From contig WPIO01000013.1 of assembly GCA_009760855.2 (NCBI GenBank), positions 352,501 to 416,500 on the forward strand: a stretch of 64,000 nt of DNA, read 5' to 3'. The notes under the pieces are model-generated. The model was not told where the DNA came from. It ran no database searches and was given only the letters and a program-made list of their open reading frames with translations. A program made the translations under genes and the position numbers. Below, in pieces: positions 59,949 through 64,000 of the stretch (position 1 is the first letter of the stretch; every line of letters begins with the position of its first letter). The stretch is from Cristatella mucedo. Its lineage: Eukaryota; Bryozoa; Phylactolaemata; Cristatellidae.

Positions 59949-60188
59949 ATGCGGCCGCCCGTGCTCACTCAACCGGTTCATGCCAGCGGAACGATTTCGG
60001 TATCGGCTGATTTAATTGAAGAGCCGGCATCGAATGTGGTCCACATTGATCTTGCTGACAAAAATACATTAGATGACCTAGTTTCGAAGACTTCATCCAA
60101 GTCTGCACTCGGAAAGCTTAGAAAGAAAAGGGCATTTTTTCGCTCGAAAACTGAAGTCCTGCCAGTCGGACCTAAAACAGAGTTATAA
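59949..60188 (+). CDS. Unrecognised open frame next to LINE-A (hypothetical)
   Basis: ATG at 59949, stop TAA near 60186-60188. The product starts MRPPVLTQPVHASG and includes DLADKNTLDDLVSKTSSKSA and GKLRKKRAFFRSKTE. It is immediately upstream of LINE-A RT-side sequence and could be part of the same element (the linker before the RT) or unrelated. I do not recognise it. Confidence 0.3.
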   Translation: MRPPVLTQPVHASGTISVSADLIEEPASNVVHIDLADKNTLDDLVSKTSSKSALGKLRKKRAFFRSKTEVLPVGPKTEL

Positions 60189-61648
60189 GATGGTGAACAA
60201 TTTGCTTGCCAACTCTGAGGGATCCCACTTCCACGATATTATTGGCTCGGTCGACAATTTTTCATCCTTCTTTATTCCATAAGTTTCACATATTTGTACG
60301 TTCATAAATCCCCATGTTACTAAAGCACTAATTGAGTCACAACAGGTGACCTTCCTTACGAAATATTCCGAGATTTCTGCTTACGATATGGCTACCTTAA
60401 TAAAGTCTAGTAACATAGAGCTCGTCTCCTAAAGACCCTCTACCCTCGACCTTCTATCTCCTCTGCGGTATTCACTGGCAGACTAAGTTAGCCCAAACAC
60501 TGAGATTTCTATAGCTTCTTAAGATAACAGGGTTGTATCCTACCCTTAAACTCGGCCATCGTTAGACCGATACTTGGAATGCCCGGATTGCATTCAGAGG
60601 TCCTTACAAGCTATCGTCCAGTTTCATTTCTTCCCTTTTTTCAAGAATTCTTGAAAATATTGTCACTCACACACATTAAAAAGAATACGTTTTCTGAATA
60701 GTTTTAGTCGGAATTCAGGCGACACCCGTGCACTGAAACTGCCCTCCTCCGTTTAACCAATGACATCCTACGCAGCAACGGTGAACGGCACGGGCACTGC
60801 TCCAGCCCTACTGAATCAATCAGCTGCGTTTGACGCTATCAATAACTAAGACATACTCAAACGATTGAGAAAAGCAATCAATCTCGCAGACAAGGCATTC
60901 TCGCGGTTCGAATCCTACTTGTCCGATCGTGCTCAATCGGCGTCGTGTGTGTGGGGTCAGGTCTCAGCCAGCAGACCAGTCGCGTGCGAGGAGTCCCACA
61001 ACTGTCCGTCCTCGGTCTTTCACTGTTCACCGTTTATATTGAACCTCTTGAAAAAGTATATCCCGGGCCCAAGAAATTGGCCATCACTTCAATACAAATG
61101 ATACTCAGCTGTATTTTTTTATCTAAACCACCCAAATCTACTGCAGCGACTGATAGACTGAATTCTGGCCTTATAGACAGTCGATCCTGGATGTCTGCAA
61201 ATTTCGTTGACCGTAACGAAGATAAAAACGAAACTACTACTCGTAGGACACCCCTAGAGTGTGGCTTTACTAGAAGACTTTGCTCCATTAATAAGAGGTA
61301 GTGCTGTTGTGCGACCGCCACCAGTCTGTGCTCGGAATATTTAGGCGTCGTCATGGAAAACCACCCAGATTTTGAAAGCTTCATAGTAGTCACTTTGGGT
61401 GCCTATCTAAGATTAGAAAATGTCTACCATGTTGACATGCCACAAAATTAACTACCTCCCCATTTCTTTCTTGGCTAGGTTATTGCAATTACATTTTATT
61501 GTTCCATTTAACCATAAAAAAAAGCCACCAGGCCATCCATTGTAGCTGGCAATAAATGTGGCTGCAAGGCTAGTTAACAAATCCCAGAGGTTCATCCATG
61601 TGTCTCCTCTGCTGAAGGAGCTTAGAAAGTTTCCGGTTGATCGAAGGA
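60189..61648 (+). mobile_element. LINE-A copy, decayed, more 5' sequence than others
   Basis: Fragments in order: LANSEGSHFHDIIGSVDNFS (60200-60260), TKYSEISAYDMATLIKSSN, CTETALLRLTNDIL near 60735, QQTSRVRGVPQLSVLGLSLF (decayed motif B) near 60965, WMSANFVDRNEDKN near 61190, and an AARLVNKSQRFIHVSPLLKE-like stretch at 61560-61625. It reaches further upstream in the RT region than the copy at 51118-52572. Confidence 0.75.
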
Positions 61649-62160
61649 TAATAATAATAATAATACATTTGATAAAGTGTCCTCAGAGAACTCAATCTAT
61701 TTCTAGGCACTTTACATTTGCTGCATAGAAAACGCGATCGAATGGTGGGTGGTATTATGCTTGATAAACAACAAGAATAACATCGTCAGGGGTGACATGC
61801 ACAGAGTTAGCATGCACGAGTGGTTAGTGGCAGCATGCACAGTGTCAGCACGCACAAGCACGTGAAGGACGAATCACAGAGACCCACTAAATGCTGTCAT
61901 AAGTAGGTGCACTTTTAAGTTCTTTTTAAATGTGTTCAAGTCAGTGGATGTCATGATACAACTCGCGAGTGATTTCCCGGCTTTGGGAACATACGAACTA
62001 AATGCACGGTCTCCAAAGGATTTGAGGTTTGTACGAGGTATTGGTAAGCAGTTTCCGAAAAGCGGGCGGTACGATGCTTGGCCCAGTGGGAGAGTAGATC
62101 TGATAGATCGGCTGGAGCCACAGAATGAAGTGACCTAAAAGTGAGTGACTATTAAGCGGG
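61649..62160 (-). mobile_element. LINE-B 3' region inserted at LINE-A junction
   Basis: (AAT)5, ACATTTGATAAAGTGTCCTC, TTTGCTGCATAGAAAACGCG, the complement of the LINE-B 3' region, and the coding end to about 62160 (translated LLGHFILWLQPIYQIYSPTG). Confidence 0.8.
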
Positions 62161-62234
62161 TCTTTTATAGGAAAGCGGTAAGAAAAAATATAATGTAAAC
62201 TATAATGTACTTTATTAAACCAAGCCTCCAAGAA

Positions 62235-63240
62235 AAGTAATTCGTGCCATTAGGATTGGCTATCACTTACGTGCTGACAATACCCAGCCGTTATCGTCGT
62301 TTAATCCATCTGAATCTGGTGTACCTATTGTTGAACTGAATGCTTGTATTGCAGAAATTAGATTCTGGATGTCGGCCAATTTTCTCACAATGAGTGACGA
62401 TAAAACCACGCACCTCAAGCGTACTGCTGGACTAGGAGGCATTACTTTTCCAATAGGTGTTGATGTTTCGCGACCGCCAACATGTGCTCCGACAACTGCT
62501 TACAATTTGAAAGTTTTATTAAGTAGGTGCGTCCACAGCTAGCTATAACGTCCTATCCATGACTTAGGTTAGGAGCTGTGTACTACGGCGGCTCACTAAA
62601 AGATTTTATATCTCCCTGATTATGCGTGGTGTGAAAAAGCTCGTTTTTGACAAGCTACCGAAAAAAGTCATTAATCCACGGCAGCTCACGATGAATATCA
62701 CGGCTGAAATGCTAGCCCATAAATCGCAGAGGCTCCACCATGCGTCTGCTTTACTGAGGAGCTTCGATGGCTCTGCGGTGGAACGACAAATGCAGACTAA
62801 ACTTCTTAAACTTACCCGCAAAGGCCACCACGGGTTGACTCCTTCGTACCAAGCTGAACTGCTGCACCAGTTTCATCCTCATGCCCTCGGGCCTGCTATG
62901 GATGGCAAATCAGCCAGTTCTATTCTTACGCTTAAAGGCTGTCGGTGGCAGAAGCTGTTGATCTCTAGGTGGAGCTACACTATGGAACTCGCTCCCACGA
63001 TTCCTACACAACTACTCTCTAGCTGCTCACTATAGCATTTCCTTTCCAGCCAGTCTGAGCTACTACTTCCACAAGCTACTCACTTCCTCGACTGTCCTAC
63101 TGACTCAGCTTTGCTGTTCACTTTCTCAATGTTGCGCTATATTAAGTCCGTTGAGTTCGCTATTGAAAACTCTATGTGCAACAACCGCGGAGTCTTTACG
63201 GCTTTGTGTAGTTGCTCCGCTGCCCAACCACTGTGGACGT
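62235..63240 (+). mobile_element. LINE-A copy, decayed
   Basis: Starts at the catalytic region (AIRIGYHLRADNTQPLSSFN, decayed YADDTQLY), then NACIAEIRFWMSANFLTMSD, TPSYQAELLHQFHP near 62845 and a C-terminal remnant ending in TCTTTACGGCTTTGTG near 63210. It has many stops. Confidence 0.75.
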
Positions 63241-63822
63241 AAGGAGCCCGTGCCCACTAGCAAGCCTTTGCATCCTTCGGTTCGTTAAGGTTCACTCGTC
63301 GGCGGCCGGTACGAAGCCAGCGTCCCCCAGCAGTCAGCTGGGCTCGGCTCGACGTCGTAGCACTGGATTCCTGGCCCAGCGATCGAATATCCGCGATATC
63401 GTATAACAACAGCTCGTTTAGCTCCGGCAGCTGCACGCGAAGGACGCTCGCCTCGAGCGCTCGAATCTTCTCGAGGCGTTCGATCGCTCGTCCATCGCTG
63501 TGCCAAGGAAAGATAAGCCGGCGAAATCGAGGCGATCGGGCCGTCGACGTCACCCGGACTTGCAGGGTCACTGGAGCGAGCGACAGCTACACAAATAATC
63601 GCCACCGCTCCGACGTGCCCTCTCGAGAGACGCCTCGTCTTCGCTTGTATTTATTTCAGTCGGATAGAAGCTCGGCCGACATCCTCGTGGGAAAGGCGCT
63701 GACGGTAACGAAGCGAAGCGTACTGTAGCTTTTTAAACCGCCCTGCTGCCGCCGCCGCGTCTCTCGGATACAATATCCGGCGGCCAGCGGCTGCTCGACG
63801 CCGCGCGCGTCGTCTCACGAGG
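63241..63822. other. Downstream flank of right-edge gene; unassigned frames
   Basis: This is GC-rich and probably includes the 3' UTR of the minus-strand gene ending at 63823. A minus frame at 63571-63257 (no ATG at its start) includes AIERLEKIRALEASVLRVQL and PELNELLLYDIADIRSLGQE. That looks protein-like and might be an exon of another gene, but no family or splice partner can be shown. Confidence 0.35.
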
Positions 63823-63999
63823 TCAGTCGCTGAAGTGCAGGCCTTCATCCGAGCTGCAGGCAATGTCGTTAACAATGAACTCGTCGTCGTAGCGGTGGCA
63901 CCGCGACAGCACGATGGACACCTTGACCGTGGCGTCGCCGAAAACGGCCTTGGCCTGCTTGACGAGCGTGTCACGCAGGCGCCGCCGACATTCGTCCGC
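63823..63999 (-). CDS. C-terminal end of an unidentified gene (partial)
   Basis: The frame is open from the window edge to TGA at 63825-63823. Visible residues include ADECRRRLRDTLVKQAKAVF, GDATVKVSIVLSRCHRYDDE and FIVNDIACSSDEGLHFSD at the C-terminus. Codons are strongly G/C-ending, like the two real genes in the window and unlike the transposon debris, which supports coding. The fragment is too short for me to name a family. The rest of the gene lies beyond the window. Confidence 0.6.
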   Translation of the reverse strand, partial: ADECRRRLRDTLVKQAKAVFGDATVKVSIVLSRCHRYDDEFIVNDIACSSDEGLHFSD

Positions 64000-64000
64000 C

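Overview
The window is metazoan nuclear DNA. It has spliced genes with GT-AG introns, many 5'-truncated non-LTR retrotransposon (LINE) copies, tRNA-like SINEs, a Tigger/pogo DNA transposon, and abundant microsatellites, (AAT)n runs and poly-C tracts. The species cannot be named from the sequence. The repeat content and compact, C/G-ending coding exons suggest an invertebrate. All family assignments come from reading the translations and from memory of the families; no database search was run.

Two complete protein-coding genes can be reconstructed exon by exon, with reading phase conserved across every junction. (1) On the minus strand, 11875 to 6532, lies an eight-exon HSDL2 orthologue of about 432 aa: an SDR oxidoreductase domain joined to a C-terminal SCP2 domain, ending in the peroxisomal signal SKL. 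(2) On the plus strand, 31637 to 49038, lies a six-exon gene of about 919 aa. It encodes an N-terminal CARD (death fold), an Ala-rich linker, and a long helical/TPR region resembling APPBP2, the CUL2 E3 substrate receptor. This CARD plus APPBP2-like architecture is the most unusual item in the window. A third gene enters from the right edge on the minus strand; only its last 58 codons (63999 to 63823) are visible and I do not recognise it.

Most of the rest is transposon debris. LINE-A is a CR1/L2-like group with YADD reverse transcriptase and a (TACAT)n 3' end. LINE-B ends in a conserved block around GAGTTCTCTGAGG followed by (ATT)n. SINE-1 has a tRNA-like head and a LINE-B-like tail, and all eight copies are in plus orientation. 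SINE-2 is a second tRNA-like family. Several insertions are nested, and some have clear target-site duplications. A 2.5-kb Tigger element with recognisable inverted repeats lies at 52919-55430. Intron 3 of the CARD gene carries an old tandem array with a monomer of about 172 bp (44140-45610).

Layout: 1-6500 repeats only; 6.5-11.9 kb HSDL2; 12-31 kb repeat-rich with no convincing gene; 31.6-49.0 kb CARD-TPR gene with repeat-filled introns; 49-63.7 kb LINEs and the Tigger element; 63.8-64 kb 3' end of an unidentified gene. I see no CRISPR array, rRNA gene, functional tRNA gene or prokaryotic operon.
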